The position numbers were made by a program, and so were the translations under genes. From Acidimicrobiaceae bacterium (GTDB taxonomy: Bacteria; Actinomycetota; Acidimicrobiia; Acidimicrobiales; UBA8190), in contig PLZB01000082.1 of NCBI GenBank assembly GCA_003151955.1, positions 1-32,221 on the forward strand: DNA of 32,221 nucleotides, in the 5' to 3' direction. How positions within the stretch are numbered: position 1 is the stretch's first letter; the number at the start of each line of letters is the position of its first letter. The notes under the pieces were generated by a model, which worked only from the letters and a program-made list of their open reading frames with translations, made no database searches and was not told the DNA's origin. Of this stretch, positions 31,089-32,221 are shown in pieces.

Positions 31089-32221
31089 CTACCCGTACGG
31101 CATCCACGAGGCCTGGGTCGTGATGGGCCAGGCCGTGGGGTCGACGACGAGCCGCGACCGCCAGTCGGTGGGGGCACTGGCGGCGTCGCAGACGGCCACC
31201 GCCCCGTCCGACTCGGCGTAGAAGGTCCCGCCGGTGGTGACATCCCCGAAGTTCCCGTAGACGCCGGGCACGCCGGGGGCGGGGTTGGCGCTGAGGTTCA
31301 TGCCCCAGACGCACTGGCCCGTGGTCGACAGGCCGGCGAGGACGATCCCCTGGACGTCGTCAGTCTCCCCGACCGAGATGGTCTCGGCGCTGATGCCGTT
31401 CGGAAGAGGAGGCACGGTGGAGGCACCGACCCACGCGAACTCGGGGGCGCTCTGCGTCAGGATGGGCCCGATGTCCTGGTAGGTCTGGTTGTTGTTCTGA
31501 TACTGCGAGGCCGCCTCGGTCAGGCCGTTGACGATGTTGAAGTCGGTCTCCAGTCCGGCGGTCACCACGGCGCTGTCCAGCGGGGGAAGGTCCGGTGGGA
31601 CCGTCGACGCCCAGGCCCCGGACCCGTCCGGGGCGGCGGACGCCGTGCAGGCGCCGGTGGCCATGAGGGCCTGGGCCCAGTAGGAGCCGACGGCCGTCAC
31701 CCCATGGGCACCCGCCCCCGAGAGCATCGCCGGGACCTGGAGGTACCACCAGCACCGACCCGACGAGGACCAGCCGGCCAGAACGATGGCCTGACCGGGA
31801 GTAACCCCGGATGGGGCGTCGTCGACCCCGAGGGTTCCCGCCTCGATCACCGCTGCGGTCGGCCCGAAGAAGCTCTCGGTCGGGTCCAGGGCGGACAGCC
31901 GGGCCGGGGTGTCGATGACCAGGTCGGCGGTCGACAGCCAGAGAGCGTGGTAGAGGGCCAGCTCGGTGGCGGCATCGCTCACCTGCGGCCGGACCACCAC
32001 ATGCACGGCCAGGCCCGTGATCAGGGCGGTCGCAGTCCCGGGCGCCAGGGAGCCGACGACGGGGGCGTCCCCGAAGGCCGTCACGACACCGCCCGCCCCG
32101 GCCAGCCAGTAGCCCTCACCATCGGGGGTGGCTGCCACGGCCACCACCGGGGCGGCCCGCCGAGCCAGGACCACGCTGCCGAGGAAGGGAGCGTGCCCGA
32201 AGGCGAACACCCCACCGTCGG
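31089..32221 (-). CDS. repeat protein with two C-terminal paired-cysteine domains (5' end outside window)
   Basis: At least 377 residues; the frame is open to the window edge, so the start is missing. The visible N-terminal part has '[15 protein letters not shown]' and '[25 protein letters not shown]', repeats of a beta-propeller type frequent in large surface proteins of Acidimicrobiia. Two tandem domains follow. One ends with '[19 protein letters not shown]' and 'GACTAS', the other with '[19 protein letters not shown]' and 'VAVCDA'. Both match the domain of the membrane protein at 14763-15335, including the two Cys. It is probably exported or surface-bound. It is convergent with dnaE2, 8 bp apart. 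Confidence 0.75.
   Translation of the reverse strand, partial: DGGVFAFGHAPFLGSVVLARRAAPVVAVAATPDGEGYWLAGAGGVVTAFGDAPVVGSLAPGTATALITGLAVHVVVRPQVSDAATELALYHALWLSTADLVIDTPARLSALDPTESFFGPTAAVIEAGTLGVDDAPSGVTPGQAIVLAGWSSSGRCWWYLQVPAMLSGAGAHGVTAVGSYWAQALMATGACTASAAPDGSGAWASTVPPDLPPLDSAVVTAGLETDFNIVNGLTEAASQYQNNNQTYQDIGPILTQSAPEFAWVGASTVPPLPNGISAETISVGETDDVQGIVLAGLSTTGQCVWGMNLSANPAPGVPGVYGNFGDVTTGGTFYAESDGAVAVCDAASAPTDWRSRLVVDPTAWPITTQASWMPYG

Noticed and set aside
1..32221. CRISPR arrays, rRNA or tRNA genes
   Set aside because: No regularly spaced short repeats, rRNA-like stretches or complete tRNA cloverleaf patterns were seen by eye.

Overview
This is a chromosomal window from a very GC-rich actinobacterium, most likely a member of the Acidimicrobiia. 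Supporting signs are the extreme GC bias at third codon positions, a '[15 protein letters not shown]' repeat protein at the right edge, an HU with a lysine/alanine/proline tail, an actinobacterial imuA'-imuB-dnaE2 cassette under a LexA-type box, a CofC enzyme (coenzyme F420) and many genes that look leaderless (a TANNNT -10 element 6-7 nt before the start codon). No rRNA, tRNA or CRISPR array was seen. The taxonomic placement is inference.

Left part (1-7350): an acyl-CoA dehydrogenase and a VapBC-type toxin-antitoxin pair are followed by an accessory stretch of visibly lower GC (about 2113-6299). This stretch has two tandem units. Each begins with the same 50-bp sequence (R1) and ends with the same 38-bp sequence (R2). 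Unit 1 carries a minus-strand copper operon: SHOCT-domain membrane protein, anchored cupredoxin, CsoR with its operator, ArsP-like permease fused to two YHS domains, and a small protein. Unit 2 carries only a membrane-protein gene broken by two frameshifts. The core chromosome resumes with rnhB, whose stop codon lies 5 bp from the last R2, and a small divergent gene.

Middle (7380-21898): two genes of a GTGA-overlapped pair (CrtC-like lipocalin-fold protein and APH-type kinase), a lipoprotein peptidase/esterase, a GYD protein, an SMP-30 lactonase-like protein, a frameshifted low-GC DUF3800 gene, CutA, an ArsR-SRPBCC pair with a palindromic operator, a malonyl-CoA-synthetase-like enzyme with a membrane-anchored small-domain protein, a GH38 alpha-mannosidase, and a gpsA-adenylate cyclase pair. 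The mannosidase and cyclase genes overlap tail to tail by 105 bp.

Right part (21934-32221): cofC and a PIG-L deacetylase, a conserved small protein, HU with strong terminator hairpins, then a soluble VirD4/TraG-like ATPase with a small partner behind a structured leader, with no other conjugation gene in the window. Next is the SOS mutagenesis cassette imuA'-imuB-dnaE2. Its ImuB is unusually short: it appears to have lost two internal blocks yet keeps a candidate sliding-clamp motif. The last gene runs off the window and carries two copies of a domain that also occurs in the small protein at 14763-15335.

The most promising leads are the miniaturised ImuB in a LexA-controlled mutasome, the R1/R2 tandem cassette architecture, the orphan TraG-like ATPase with its structured leader, and the paired-cysteine domain found three times.
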